Below are positions 1 to 13,110 of a stretch of 64,000 nucleotides of DNA, in pieces (within the stretch, counting starts at the first letter, position 1; every line of letters starts with the position of its first letter). Made by a program: the position numbers and the translations under genes. The stretch comes from Acanthornis magna (Eukaryota > Chordata > Aves > Passeriformes > Acanthizidae). The stretch lies in contig JAWUZG010000051.1 in assembly GCA_036785705.1 (NCBI GenBank), positions 15,590,501 to 15,654,500 on the forward strand, read 5' to 3'. The notes beneath the pieces were generated by a model. It saw only the letters and a program-made list of their open reading frames with translations. It searched no databases and was not told the DNA's origin.

Positions 1-3000
1 GCAAAGGGGCTGCCATCCTTATGGGAAATCACACAGGGAAGCGTGCCGCTCTTGTCCTGCAGCTGGAGAGAACTGCTCCTTGAGGAGACCCTCAGCACAC
101 CCAGAAGTATCTACAACAGAAAGGAAGCTGCAAAGAGCATCAAACAATTCCTATCTTTGAAAGCCATAAATCAAAGTGTGTGTAGCAGCAGCTCGAATTC
201 AGTCTGTTTTCACCACACCACAGTGAGAAAAACAGTGTCATTCCCTAACAGGAGGAACAGGCATGCACTGGACAGGGTGCTGGAAGGCATGGCGAGAACC
301 CATAGCTCTCAAGGCACAGACAAGAAAGGGAACAAGGCACTTACCAGTCGGGGCTGGAAACTTCCTGCTAAGAGTGTGCAGTAGGACCAGGCCAGTCTGC
401 GATTCAGCTCCTGAGTGCCCATATGCTGTGCCTCCAAGGGGGAAAGCAACTGTGATGGACTGAAGCCTTCCCAGCTCTTCTGTTCTGCCACACGGCAAAC
501 TGCAGACAGAGATGGGGCCTGGCATGGAGGGTTCAGAGGCAAATACTACGAACAAAAGAGAGAAAGAATGAATCAGCTGAGTTTTGGCCCATCAGACAAA
601 CAGGAAAAAGCTCACAGAACATTTACTCACTTTCTGCAGGGGACATGAGTGTATTTTTGCTAAAATTTCATTATAAATATCTCTTGCTTCCTCTCTGTCG
701 GGCACCATAACTTGCAGAAGGGGCACAAGGAACTTTTCAGCAGCTCCAGGGTTTTGGTGCATAGAGCTAAGGAGTCGATGGTGCCCAAAGAAACAAGAAA
801 ACCTGGAAAAAAGGTTATGACCATTAAAAGCACCAGCAGTCCTTGCATTTTAGTGAGTCTCACATCTAAGTCAGGGATTCATTGTGTTTGTTATGAGTGA
901 ATATGCTGAGCATGACAAGAACTAAGGAGGTCACAAAAACATGAAGTGATAAAAGAATAGAACATTGAAGGCTGAGGCAGATTTATGATAGCAGACAAGG
1001 AACAGGAAAATACACAGAAATGGACAGATTGGCAAAATCTCAAAACTCAAGTGGCTAAAAAACCAAACCACATGAAAATAATCTCCCTCTAAGTCATACA
1101 AATGGATCTCCACACATTTTGGCTAGGCTTGATATGATTACTCATGTTAGGTACACTGGGCTTTCTTTTACAGAATGCAAAAAAATCACAAGGCAGAAAC
1201 AACCACAGTCTGCTCTTGTTCCAATATTTTCCTCATGCAAAATTACTTTCAGATGTTTAGCTTATTGCTTTTGAATGCCTGGAAGTGATCACACTGCCAG
1301 CCAAAATACGACTTAATAACAGAAGGTGAATTCAAATGAAAAGAGATAGCACCTAACTCACTGGAACAATTTTTAAGCAGTAGCAGGACTTAGCAATTGC
1401 ATTTAAAGAAAGTGAAAAAGATAAAAAAACCTGAAACTTATAGCTAGCATAATTCCCAGGGCAAAACTGAAGCTGTTTTATTGGAAAGCATGGGCAAAAT
1501 TCCACAGTGCCAATAAAGCACAGGAATGCTGAGCATTCAATAAACTGCTACCTGACTGAGATTGAAATGCATATATTTTAAAGTCCAAGGCAGCAGCTAC
1601 TAATCATAACTGTTCCAGAACAAACACAAATATTTTCACTAACAGAAATAAACATAGAAACTGGCCCACAGCTGTCCTGCAAACAGAGTGCAACATCAGG
1701 AAGAGCAGGAAGCCATCTGGAAGACTCAGAGGTAAGCATGGGTGGGAAAATCTGTCGAGACAGAGGCCCTCAAATGAGCACACTCCTGGCAACACTCGGA
1801 ATATCTCAAAGTGATATGCTGAGCAGCTGCTGCTACTTCTGTGAGCAGTCAGGACACAAGAGCCTTTACATCAGTTGTGATCTAGTTGTAGCAGCAGTTC
1901 CCAGCTTCAGCCTCAGTGCCCACCCTGATCTGCCAAGCAAACCACATTGGCAGGCAGACATCCCTATGGTGCTTCTGTATTTCAGGACAAAACATTCTAG
2001 GCAGGATTATGTGAGCACAATGCTCTGAAGTGCTGCAGCTTCCCAAGAGCTTTACCTCACTTGCACTTGAAAAATGCACAGGATTGTCTCATAAGAGCAA
2101 CTGCAAGGTAACAAGCAACTGGACATGATGTGAAGTCTGGATGAATGGCTTACTTAGGCCAAGAAACCAGAAGCAATTGCTGCTAATAGCATCCAAGCCC
2201 AGCAATTTTGTGATCCCTTGGTCTAAAAGCCAGGTAACCTACAAAGCACATTTAGGCATAGCCTGACTTCAGAAGGGTTGTCCTCACCTCTCCTCAAACG
2301 TCTCCAGGAGGCTCACCAGCCAGAGGTACAGTGGCATTCCAAGATTGAAGCGGAAGAGCAGCTGTAAGCAAAGATTTCCTGAAGAGGCCAGTGGCTGGTA
2401 GGGGGTGCTGAGCCTTGAAAAACTCTTCAGCACAATGGTGCTGCTCAGGCAAGCACCAAGTACAGTAAAAGGGAAGGACACCAGAGGCTTCTGCAAGAGG
2501 TGGACGTCGAGGAGCTGGGATACACAGACATACAACATAAGAGAAGAGATAGCCAGTCTGCCACCACTCCCCAAAACCATCACCACACTCTAAATCCTTT
2601 CTCACACAACTGGATTGTCTATAATCAGGCCTGAGGCACTGAGCACAGTTTAGGGAGAAATCAGATAATAATCATATCAACTGTCTGACTAAGCATATGC
2701 AGTAAGATCTCCAGTTTTTTCCAGATACTTGCTGAAATAATTCCAACATTCCTGTAGCCTTCCATTGACCCAGACACTCACAAGCCATGCTAAGGGCTTG
2801 AGCCTTTTCCACTGAATATTTCATGACTTGCAAGTCTCAGCTTACCTCTACACACGTTCCTGGTCGGAGACCCCGTGCAGAGTTCAGCAGTGGCTGGTAA
2901 GCAAGGCACAAGCAGACTTGGTTATCCAGTAAAAAGAGACCAGCTTGGACATTGAGTATTTTTGTGACAAATCCCTAAACAGAAAGCAAACAGAAAGTTA

Positions 3001-6000
3001 CAGGAGTGTAGAGTCCCAAAACATAAGAGACTCAGAGGCCTGAGCAGTAAGAAAATAAACTCATGATGAAAATAAGTCCTTGCAGGCCAGGAGCTGAAAC
3101 CCCAGAGCATGAGTGAGTGAAGGCTAAGCCTATGAATCCTTACCACATAGGAGATGATCTTGGACTCTTTGGTTGATCTTGGCCTCTCTTCTTCAGCTCC
3201 CAGCTCCAAGGAGCCACTGAGCTGCTCAGCAGTCTCAAGAGAAGAAGACTGAGTGCATTCTCCTTGCCAAGCACTGTTCAGTGGCTGCTCCCTCACCTGC
3301 ACTGCATAGTAGGGCAGAAGGCAGGAAGAAACACTGGTGATGAACATCCTTTGACCAGACTTCTTCAGGCTGGACATACTCAGGCCTGTTATTGTGTACC
3401 TGTGACCCAGCTGGAAGACATGACGCCACACCAGCTGGCTGGGTTTCTAGAGCAGAGAAACCAAAAACAACATCAGCATCAACCTCAGTGGAAAAAATTC
3501 TTCCCAACCCCGATAACCCCACCCAAAACCCCCTTTTCCCTCCAGAGGATTGCCTCACGGTCTTAGCAAAGGGCTGTATCTGCAAGACATTCAGGGACAG
3601 TGCAATTGCATGAGGGAGAAGGACTGTATTTCTGCAGGGCACAGAACTAGACTTCTTACATACAAAGACTATTGTACACTGGATGCAATTAAAAAAGTAT
3701 CACTAGTAAAAGGAATAATAAATCAAACCGGGAAATCAAGGGCAAGCTTCAAAGAATTAATCAACTAGCACATACACAGATACAGACAGTGAATTTGTGA
3801 GCAAAATTCCAAGGGCTTACCTGCACCAGCACAGGGACACAAACAGCTGAGGTAAAGCACTTCAGAAACAGAAAGAAGAATGTTTTGTGGTGAACACAAA
3901 GGAGAGGCCCGAGTCTGGTCAACTCCCCTGCTACAGTAAGTTTTGATCTTTTCTTACATGGAATCCTAGAAGGCAATTGTAAAAGCAACTGAAATTAAAG
4001 ATGAAAGAACTGCTCAAAAGCAAAATAAACAAATATGCAGCATGTACTTTCTGGGAATAAGGGATCCAACAAGGTAATATGGTCATTCTCTCAGAGAGAT
4101 TTTCAAAACGATATTTGGCTACAAAATTTGTACTTTAACTTTGCTATAATAAATCCCTTTGACGTTTTAGTATTTGAAGACAGAAGAGTTGTGTTGAACA
4201 AATTCACATGCTCCGTGACAACAGCCAGGCTATAAAAGGCTTTACCACAAACAAGAAACTAATTACAGGTCTAAAGGATAAGAAAAAAGTCACAAGCAAT
4301 TCTTCCACAGAAAACAGAACTCAGATTTGTAGGTCCATGGCACACGACACTGTGGAAACTCGAAGCCTATAAACAAGAGGCCTGAAAGCAACAATGAAGT
4401 CTAACATACTTGGCACAGAGTGAAAGAACAGCAAAACTGAAAGCAGATGAGAAGCAAGAGAGGTGATATTTCCTGAATCAATTCTGTTTGTTCTTTCAAA
4501 CCTACATTTCAAAAAATTTTTAAAACACCAAACAATTTCAAACAAATAAATGTTTGTAATTTTCATTTCAGCTCCTACTGGACTTGAACATAATCATCCC
4601 ACTTACTCTAAACAAAAACATTCTTGATTCCAAAGCATACAAACAAATATCTAACTTTACGACTTTAAAAGAACCCCAACCAGTAGCAGACACACAATAG
4701 TACCAGCACCTCACTATAACATTTTTGTAGTAACATAGAAAATTGGTCAGATATCAGTCAATAACAAAGGAGTTTTATGTTAAAAGCCTGAAAACATATA
4801 CTGAAACATGGAAATAGTTTTCTTGTTTAGAAAGGTCCCTTGAGCTAAATCAAACACTTCAGCTTAAAATTAGTTTCTTACAAGCAGATAAATCCAATAA
4901 AAACAAAAGATAACAAAAAAGAAACTAAAGCAGCATGATTAGTGACATTTTATTGTAATTAAATTACACCAAGGATTCTCTACTGAAGAAGATAAAACAT
5001 GATCTAACACAACTTGAAATTATCAATTTAGTAAGATTTGCAATTCCATGGACTCATTTTCACATTCTGTAAACTAAAAAATGGTTACTTCTATCAATCG
5101 ACATTTCACTGGCACTTTTATCGCATTAATCTGGTAAGATCTTGACCAGCGACACATATATTAACATCATAATACGGTATAGGATTACTTTCAATTATAT
5201 TTTTGGTTCACTGAAGGTTCAAAAAAAAAAAAGTGCTAATCAAAAGAGTGAATTTTAGCCTAATGACAGTTGAATCAATACTGTTCTAATACTCTTTGTA
5301 ATATGAAATTACATCTGGAAGTACTTAAAATTGGTATTATTTTTTCAAATTACAGAATAAACACTTCCAATAAAGTCCTGGAAAACAGATGATTAAAGAA
5401 AGGTGCCTTTGCTGTATAACTTTTACCTCCACCATTTACTGCTATGCTTCTACCTGTGGCATAAACAGAATTTGTGTCTTTCTAAGACAAGTGCCTTTCA
5501 TGTTACCTGCCAAGTCAGAGCAAGAGTACTATGATGGTGTTGAGCATGATAAATGTTTACCTGGAGGTAAGCAGTGGCTCAGCTGACACTGGGGAGGTGA
5601 CTGGAATGCTGTGAAGTACCTCCTTGAGGCCATTTACTGGCACTGGATCCACTAGGATTTCCAAGTACCCTGCTGCACTTCGGTCTGTCTGTGGTATATA
5701 TGACCAGCTTGGGAACACAAACAGTGACTCCAGCCATTCCAGTTCAAAGTGCAGGAGCTAAGCCAAAAGATAACAAGATAAAAGCTTGATGTGAGTTTCA
5801 GTATGTTTTCTCAGTATTACTTACAATGTTCATTACTAATACACCCTTGACAGTGCATCACAAACTCTTGTCATACTGCCAGGCTTCATTACTAAATGAG
5901 AGCAGTATTTTCTGCCCTCTTACCTTGCATAGAGAACTTCTGTCCTTCCAGATGCAAATCTGGAACAGACTTGCTGAGCTCTACAGCTAGCACTTCCTGG

Positions 6001-9000
6001 GTTATAGTCACAATCTCACAGAAAGGTGATAATTAATTCACTGCAAGGCTTAGTTACTTTCTGACTATTTTTCTAAAATTCTTACCTGCTTTCTCTTGCC
6101 CCTGTGTTTTCAGTTAGAAGTTCTTATCAATACAACTTTTTTTCTAGACTTTGCCTCCTTGAAAGCACTTCAGTGCTCTGTCATCACCACTCTAGGGGTT
6201 ATTTTTTCAATTTGTTATCTCGACTCCCCTTGCAATGACCTTCAGGAGGCTTTTAAGTCAATTGTCATGCAAGCTATTATTTCCTGAAAGTGTGTCATCA
6301 ATGCATCACTGAACACCAAGTACAGCTCTCCAGAAAGTTACTTCTACTCCACCAGCTGGAATTCAGCAAAGCAGGGGAGGTCTCCCCAGCCACCTTGTAC
6401 TGTGGTGAATTTAACAGAACTGTACTGGCTGACTTTTTTCCAGGCCAGTACATTCAATATTTCTTCTCCTAGCAATGGTTCATTTCACATGTTCTATCCT
6501 CTGCTCAGGATGTGAGTTTGCTCTTTCCCTGACTGTTACAGAGATGTGTTGTTTCCTTCACTAGGCTCTCGCAGAACACCTGAAGCCCCTGGTGGCTTGT
6601 GACACTGCCCCAGAAGTGAGAATAAACACAGAATCCCTCAGACCAAGGACATACCTCACATGGAATTATCCCAGTATTGTCCTTCACGTATAGGCAGCCA
6701 TCTACCAACTTTTCTTTGCTTTCTTGCCTTCCATCAGTTAAATAGCCAACCAAGATCAAGTAAGTCCTTGGCAAAGTGCTCTGCATGGGTAAAGCACCTT
6801 GTCCTTGATGAGACCATTCCTTAAATTCATTAGTGCTCCAGCTCAGGTGGCTGCAGCATGGTATGTGCTGCTGATGCTGCAGGTCAGATATGGAGATGAA
6901 ACTGGAAAAAAGAATAAAAGAAAAGCGAGAATATAGCAGGACATATGAAGAATTCAGTTTGCAAAGTTTGGGGATTACAATGGTCACTGCAGTGGACATT
7001 GCTTGGCGAAGTCAAAGCGCCTCAGCTATTGGTGTGGTCTCATGATATGACAGGACAAGAACCAACTCACTCAACAGCATCTATCAATTATGTCTTTCAA
7101 CTCACTCAACACATCTGTTCTGCTTGAGCATCCTCTCTGAAAACAGACATGCTCTGCCTCTATGGTTACCTGAGCAGGCACAGAGAAAACTTGAAAAGAA
7201 TAATAATTGAGACTCAGTAAAATGGAACATGTTTTCAAGTACATGTGGAGGGAGACAGGGAGGAGAACAGTTACTAGTTCAGATATTTTTAGTTTGAATG
7301 GGACACTCTGTGAGAAAACCTCAACAGTTGCTCAGTACAGTTTATGTATTGGTAACGAAGACAGGTAAATACAGACTAATTCCATCATTTGGTGCTAGAA
7401 TTGCTGAACTATAGTAAAATCAAGCTTGAACAGCTTCTAGATGAAGATTCTGACAGTTTGGGAATGAATTCTCTCCTGTGGATAGCTTGCACAACACAAA
7501 GCTGAGAAACAGCAAGCCAGTAATCCTAGACTGGGCCTTCACTTATAATAACAGAGCCAAGCTAGCCCTGAATCTTTCCACCCCTCCTCTGATTTCAGCA
7601 GCAGGGGGAGAACGAGATTAACATTGAATCAACTACATCTGCAGCCACCCACAGTTTAGCATCTATCAGGCTTAGACTGACCATGGGAGAACAAGGCAGC
7701 CTCCTCAGTAGGTTCTAAGTCTTTTCAGTGTTTAAATTATCATGGCAGCACCCATCATGTGGTTTATATGATCATGGCAGCACTCATGTTGTGGTTTACA
7801 TCCTGGCTTTCTGTGCTAGAGAATTAATGCAAGTCCTCTGTCCACACTAATACCAACACTGAAAGAGCCAACAGAAACTGTTCTCCAGTGAGTGATTTTG
7901 GTACTGGTTTCCAGTGAGGTTCACTGCCAATTTTAGGTTGTGAAACCGGAGCTCTATTCACAACACCCACGTGCTCAGTAGCAGGGCATAATCAAATTCA
8001 AAGGGTGTCAATTTGAAGAGTTTCACTTCATTAGTCAGGGATCAAAAGTTCAAAGCCAGAAACCAGTCTAGATGAGTGACGGATCTGAACCAGCAATAAA
8101 TAGTATTTAGATATAAAAAAAATTATCAGAAGACACAAATTTGTGTAGGTACTTATGTTGTGTACTTCACAGGAATCTTAACAGGAGGTTAGTTGAAAAT
8201 TCCATTAGCTGAAAGTGCTCCATCTTCAGAGACAGAGCACCACCAGAAATAACAGTGGTACCTATGATCCAAAAGGAGAAAACAGTGTTGCTAATGTTTT
8301 TGTCAAATGTGATGAGGGCTTTTTGGGAGAAACCAGAGCTACAGCAGAACACTGGCTCACAATTACCACATACAGAGAAGTAAACACCTTCTCCTCATGC
8401 TCCAGAGCTTGGTGGTTAGTTGTGGATGTAGCATGCCGCTCACAAACAGACCACTGGCCTCACAGGAGATAAACACCAAGTACCTTCAACTCTTCTCTAT
8501 TGATTCTCCTGAATATAAACCAAACTCTGGTTTAAATGTCATAAAATACACAGAAAAAATATAGCTTAAATGAGATCGGTTTAGCTGGTGTGAAAGATCG
8601 ACCACCTACATTTATTAACTATTAGTTAAAGGTCACAAATCCCAAATCAATTCCAGTTGACCTTTACTCCCAAAACCGGCTGTACCAGAGGTTTTAATAG
8701 ACATTCTCCCACCATAAGTTGGAGCAAGAGAGAAACATCCAGACAAGCCAAACCTTCCAATATAGATATCTCTCAACAAGTTGCATGTTCTTCATGATGC
8801 TGAGTATTCAAAAGCCTTTTATCAACTAAAATATAGACCACGTTATCCTAGATTCCCCCTTTGTGAGAGTGCACACCCGAACGTTGAGCTTAGCTGGCCA
8901 ACACCTTCGGAGACCATGCCCATGAATATCCTCCTGAGCGGGCCAGCAGGATGCAGCCGGGAAGCTGCCGTGCAAACGCTGTACAGTGCGGCCGCTGCCT

Positions 9001-9504
9001 CTCGGCGAGACGCCCCACTTTGGTTACATACCCTACCTACCGCAGACAGACAGATACGGTGCTTAATCACACCGCAAGGGCGGCGGGGGCGCATCAAGGC
9101 CAAAGAAACGCGTGCGGTTACCCCTGCTCGATAACATCCCTCCCACAGCCGCCATCCGGGGCGGGCATCGCGCACGAACGAGCCTTGCCGGGCTCCCGGG
9201 AGGGCCGCGCATGGGCACCAGACGCCCCCCGCCCCGTCCCCTTCTCTCCGCCCCGCTGTCACCTGTAGCCGAGTGGCAGTGTCCCTCCGCCCGCGCTCCG
9301 CAGGCACCGTAGCACCGCCTCCAGCGCTGCTGACTCCTGCCTATCTGGTCCCGGGAGCACGCGGCGAGCGAAGTCCCGAGCCGCCCGCAGCCAGCGCTGC
9401 TCCTGCGGAGGGAAAAGCAGAGAAGCAGGGCCTCAGCGCCGGCCGGCGTGGAGGGCGCGGAGCAGCCCAGGCCCCTCACTCACCGCCGCACCGGGCGCCG
9501 CCAT
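1..9504 (-). CDS. CTC1: CTC1, CST complex subunit, N-terminal half (11 exons, 3' part outside window)
   Basis: CTC1 is the large subunit of the CST (CTC1-STN1-TEN1) complex, which binds single-stranded telomeric DNA and brings polymerase alpha-primase to fill in the C-strand. Coding exons on the minus strand, in transcript order: 9504-9484, 9402-9263, 6901-6655, 5757-5561, 3965-3821, 3446-3144, 2974-2846, 2514-2288, 802-631, 545-345, 110 to the window edge. All junctions are AG/GT and the phases agree, giving about 630 residues; the human protein has 1217. The start at 9504 sits in a CpG island and is followed by a seven-codon exon. Blocks aligning to human CTC1 include HIPCCSHLSWST, LYVKDNTGIIPCE, LDVHLLQK, GMPLYLWL and ELNRRLAWS, consistent with its tandem OB-fold layout. 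No frameshift or internal stop is seen in any exon. The exon chain and family assignment are secure; the exact N-terminus is less certain because exon 1 is so short. Confidence 0.93.
6902..9262 (-). other. CTC1 intron 2
   Basis: This 2.4-kb intron separates the second and third CTC1 coding exons. I see no second gene, RNA gene or clear transposon in it. It contains one two-copy 32-bp tandem duplication at 7739-7802, and its promoter-proximal end (from about 8860) is part of the CTC1 CpG-rich zone. Open frames here (for example 8781-9134 plus and 8843-9307 minus) have no recognisable family and follow GC content. Confidence 0.6.
7739..7802. repeat. Two-copy 32-bp tandem repeat in CTC1 intron 2
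   Basis: The units 7739-7770 and 7771-7802 both begin ATCATGGCAGCAC and share the GTGGTTTA core, with about five substitutions between them. It looks like an old local duplication. Confidence 0.7.
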
Positions 9505-9689
9505 GACAGCCCGCGTGGGTCGCGCCGTTGCCGTGGCGACGCGGCGGCAGGAAGCGCGCAGGGGCCGCCGGGAGCGCCGCGCGCGGCAGGCTCCACCCCC
9601 TCTCTGTCCTCCGTCCAATCGCCGCCGCCGCCGCAGCTCTCCCGTTCCCGCCCTTTCCGCGAGGGATGGTGAGAAGCGGGAGCGGGGCG
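8860..9689. promoter_or_regulatory. CpG island / CTC1 promoter region
   Basis: Dense CpG dinucleotides run from about 8860 to 9690 and cover CTC1 exons 1 and 2 and the sequence just upstream of its start codon at 9504. No TATA box is obvious, as expected for a housekeeping CpG promoter. The left end of an LTR abuts the upstream side of the island. The transcription start cannot be fixed from sequence alone. Confidence 0.65.
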
Positions 9690-10695
9690 TGTGTGGGATG
9701 GCCGTGGGCGGGTGCCGGGCAGCCCCCAACGCCGCTGGGCGTGGGAGAGAGAATAAAACGAAAGGCTCACGGGTTGAGATACGGACCGGGAGAGATCACA
9801 AACCGATTACCGTTACAGACAAAACAGGCTGAACTTAATTGAATTTACTATGAAAATCAGAGCAGGATAATGAGAAGTAAAATTAAAAACACCCCCCCGT
9901 CCGTCCCTCTCGCCCCACAGCGGCCCAGAGAGTCAGGTAATGGAGGTTACGGCCAGTTCATCACGCGTTGTTTCTGCCACTGCTACAGCGTGGGGTCCCT
10001 GCCACGGACTTCTCCAATGTGAATCTTTACCACAGGCAACAGTTCTTGGGAGCTGCTCCAACGTAAGTCACTCTTCCACGGGGTGCAGTCCTTTAGGAAC
10101 AGCCTGCTCCGGCATGAGTCCCTCACAGGCTCACAAGCCTCACCAGCAAACCTGCTCCAGTGTGGTCTTCTCCACGGGTCTGCAGGTCCCTGCCTGGAGC
10201 CTGCTACAGCAGGGGCTTCCCACAGAGTCAAAGCCTTCTTTCGTGCATCCACCTGCTCCAGCATGGGGCTCCTCCATGGGTTACAGGTGGATCTCTGCAT
10301 CCCCATGGACCTCCATGGGCTGCAGAGGAATACCCTGCTTCACCATGGTCTTCATCATGACTGCAGGAGAATTTCAGCTCTGGTACCTGGAGCACCTCCT
10401 CCCCCTTCTCCACTGCCCTGGTCTGTGTAGCTGTTCCTTTCGTGTAATCTCACTCTGCTCTTCTCTGGCCACAATAACATCTGCGCAATAACTTTTTTTT
10501 CCCCTTTCTTAACTGTGTTATCTCAGAGGCTCTACGATCATCACTGGTGGGCTTGGCCTTGACCAGCGGTGTGTCTGTCTTGGAGCAAGCTGGCATTGGC
10601 TCTACCAGGCATGTGAGAGGCTTCTGGCAACTTCTCAGAGAAGCCAACTCTGTACTTGCCCCGCTACCAAAACCTGATTATGCAAACCCAATACA
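9690..10695 (-). mobile_element. ERVL-type solo LTR beside the CTC1 promoter
   Basis: Read on the minus strand, this stretch is homologous along most of its length to the plus-strand element at 50255-51306. Both begin with TG followed by ATTGG and TTTGCAT blocks, continue with GAGAAG.TGCCAGAAGC, then carry repeated imperfect 'CCCATGGAGG' and 'CTGGAGCAGG' motifs, and end in a stretch with TTTCTCATTATCCT-type sequence and a CCCACACA/CCCACCACA terminus. This is the pattern of bird ERVL LTRs. The CTC1-proximal boundary near 9690 is uncertain because the sequence there is GC-rich and diverged. No target-site duplication is recognisable. Its transcriptional direction matches CTC1. Confidence 0.65.
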
Positions 10696-12080
10696 GCTCT
10701 GCAGTCTGGGAGTAAAGCAGCTGGGCTGGCAGATGAGCTGCAAGCCAGTGGTTGTGTGACAGGAGGATGGGCTCAGTCCCTCTAGGCCTTGGCACATAGC
10801 CGCAGGACCTTGAGAAACACTGGAAACTGGCAGGCTGCTGGGAGGTGGCAGGAATGGAGGGAAGCCTGGACCTGGAGTTCTAGTGAAAACTGGGAAGTGG
10901 ATGTGCATTGATGCATTTGACATTGGTGTAAATGTCAAACATTACTGTGAGACGTAAATGTTGATGAGGCTGTGAGATCTCCCTCCCTGAGCTTGGGAAG
11001 AGTCAAATGTGAAGGTTCATGGGTATTTCTCTGACATTTGTGTGGTTCTAGAGAAATGGGGCTTTTTTTTTAAAGGCTGAAGCTCCATGGAGATTGAAGG
11101 ACGTGCCTCATCCACTTACATGACAGCATGTGCCAAACCTGAATCAGCCCATTAAAAACATGATTTCCTCCTTCACAGAATGTGCGCCAGAATTTTCTCA
11201 GCAGCTAATTTTGTATTGTCCTCATTCGAGGCAAGGAAATGAACGGGACAAAATCTTTTCTACCTCTATCCCTGGAGATGGCTGCAATCTGATAACACGT
11301 TATTCTGCTATTTCCTTCCCTCCTGGGACTTGCAGCTGGAAAGTCAGAGCTGTTCCAAGCCAAAGTGTGGAAAAGTGCCCTCCTTGTTTTCTCCTGTGCA
11401 TTTGCCGTTGTTGGCTTCAGACAGCAGATAAACAACTGCATAGTAGGTACAGTCTGTGGAGGTGTTTGGATTTGTCTGCAGTAATCCAGGCAGTCCATGG
11501 AGTGAATTGTACCCATTTTGTACTGAAATGGGCAAATTCTTCCAAAACAATGCTTAGTAGCTTGATTTAATATCTTTGGAGTAGAGAGACAATTGCAGAA
11601 AGCAAGGGGAAATCTTAATGGGCAACAAATGAAGGGGAATTCTTTATCATTTAGCCACTTATTCCTAGCTGTATTTTTGTTTTTCAAACATGCTAAGAGG
11701 ATATATTAAATGAAGCAGGGCTTACACAGAATGCCATGTAGCTTTTGCTTATATTTGCACTGTCTGTACAGCTGATTCATTGGAGCATACAAGAAAATGT
11801 GTGTTTTAAATTAAAAACTACAGGATGGTCATAGAGACTCTAAAAAGGCTGATCGTGGCTGGAAAATGCCATTCTTTAAGGCAGTTAAGATGCAAAAAGT
11901 CTTTTTCTTACAAGTAGGTGGTTAAGTTTCACATGAAAACGACAGCTGAAGGGTGAAACACGCCTGCGTCAAGGAACTTTAAGATTGCAGTGGACCTCCT
12001 CTGACTCCTCTACCGTGTATTTTCTAGCAGCTTTAGCCACTCGATGCACCATCCGTTGCTTTTCTTCAGCTTGTCCATCT
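10696..12080. other. Intergenic region between CTC1 and TNFRSF1A
   Basis: This is the non-LTR part of the gap between the divergent CTC1 and TNFRSF1A starts. I see no exon, RNA gene or clear repeat. Short frames such as 11130-11570 (plus) and 11205-11687 (minus) lack splice context and recognisable protein families. Confidence 0.5.
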
Positions 12081-13110
12081 GGGTTTTTAGGGAATACTGC
12101 CGACGCCGGTCCTCGCGCGGCGGCGGGCGGGCGGGGCTCGGCGCTGCTCCGGGCCGCCTCCCGCTCGCCGCTCTCTTTCCTGCTGCCGCTGCCAGGAAGT
12201 TGGAGACGGGGTAGTCACTCTCCGCGCTGCTCCGGCCGGCGCTGGGTAGGGCTGGGGCGGCTTCCTCTGGCCGTGGGGCACCCTGCCATGGGGATGTAGC
12301 GGGCCGCGGAGCCATGCGCGGCCCGGCGCTGCCCCGCACCTCGCTGGGGACGGTAAGTCACGGCAGGGACTTTGCCGCTCCCGACGGAGCGGGGCCGTGC
12401 GCCGGCGGGACGCAGCCTCGCCCGGCGACAGCTCCGGTTCCGCGGATCTGCAGCCCACTGCGGGTCCGCAGAGCGGTGTCCACCGTCGAGCTTTCGGGCC
12501 CGGGCTCTCTTCGGCCCTCCTGGCCTCCGTCGGGCTCCCCGTCGCCGTCGGTCTCCGGACAGCGCGCTTTCTGCTCGCCCTCTGCGGCGGGCTAGGGCTC
12601 CCCTCTCGACAGCTCCATGCCGGGGCGGGCAGCGGGGGGGGAGGGCTCGGGGAGTCTGCGGGTGGGCGAGGCGGGCGGTCGTCGTCGCAGGGGAGGCTGG
12701 TGCCGGTGCCGGTGCCGGGGCGGCGGGAGCGGCGGTAGCGGGTTGGGCAGCCGAGCCGCGGCATCCGCCGGGCGACCGCGGGGCAGCCGGGCAGCGGCTC
12801 CACCGTGCTCGCCGCCTCCCTCCCCTCGCTCCCCGCCCACCGCTGGGCACCCAGCTCTCCGGCGCCGTTTCCGGGATTTATCCCTGGCTCAGGGAAAAGG
12901 CGTCTGGGCTTACAGGAACGGCGGTGGATTTCCTGGAGCCCGCGGCGCGGCCGTTAACGCGCGGGGCGGTCCGGGCGCCGGGGCTCGTCGGGGGCACGGA
13001 GCCGTCCGGACCGGGATCGGAGCCACCCGGACTGGGATCAGAGCCGCTCCGCTCCCGCCGCCGCTGTGCGGGGGTCGGGGACGAGCCGCCCCCGCTTTGC
13101 TGTGCAGCCG
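12080..13110. promoter_or_regulatory. CpG island / TNFRSF1A promoter and exon 1
   Basis: A 1-kb CpG-dense block surrounds the first coding exon of TNFRSF1A (12314-12352) and continues into intron 1. GC boxes (GGGCGG and its complement) are frequent and no convincing TATA box is present. Long open frames on both strands in this block result from the scarcity of AT-rich stop codons. Confidence 0.65.

Noticed and set aside
6505..6999. Single-exon 164-aa minus-strand gene
   Set aside because: Its middle is CTC1 exon 3 (6655-6901) with clean splice sites; the ends are intron read-through.
9940..10491. 183-aa plus-strand ORF upstream of CTC1
   Set aside because: It is antisense within an LTR made of imperfect repeats, and the homologous copy at 50255-51306 gives similar spurious frames.
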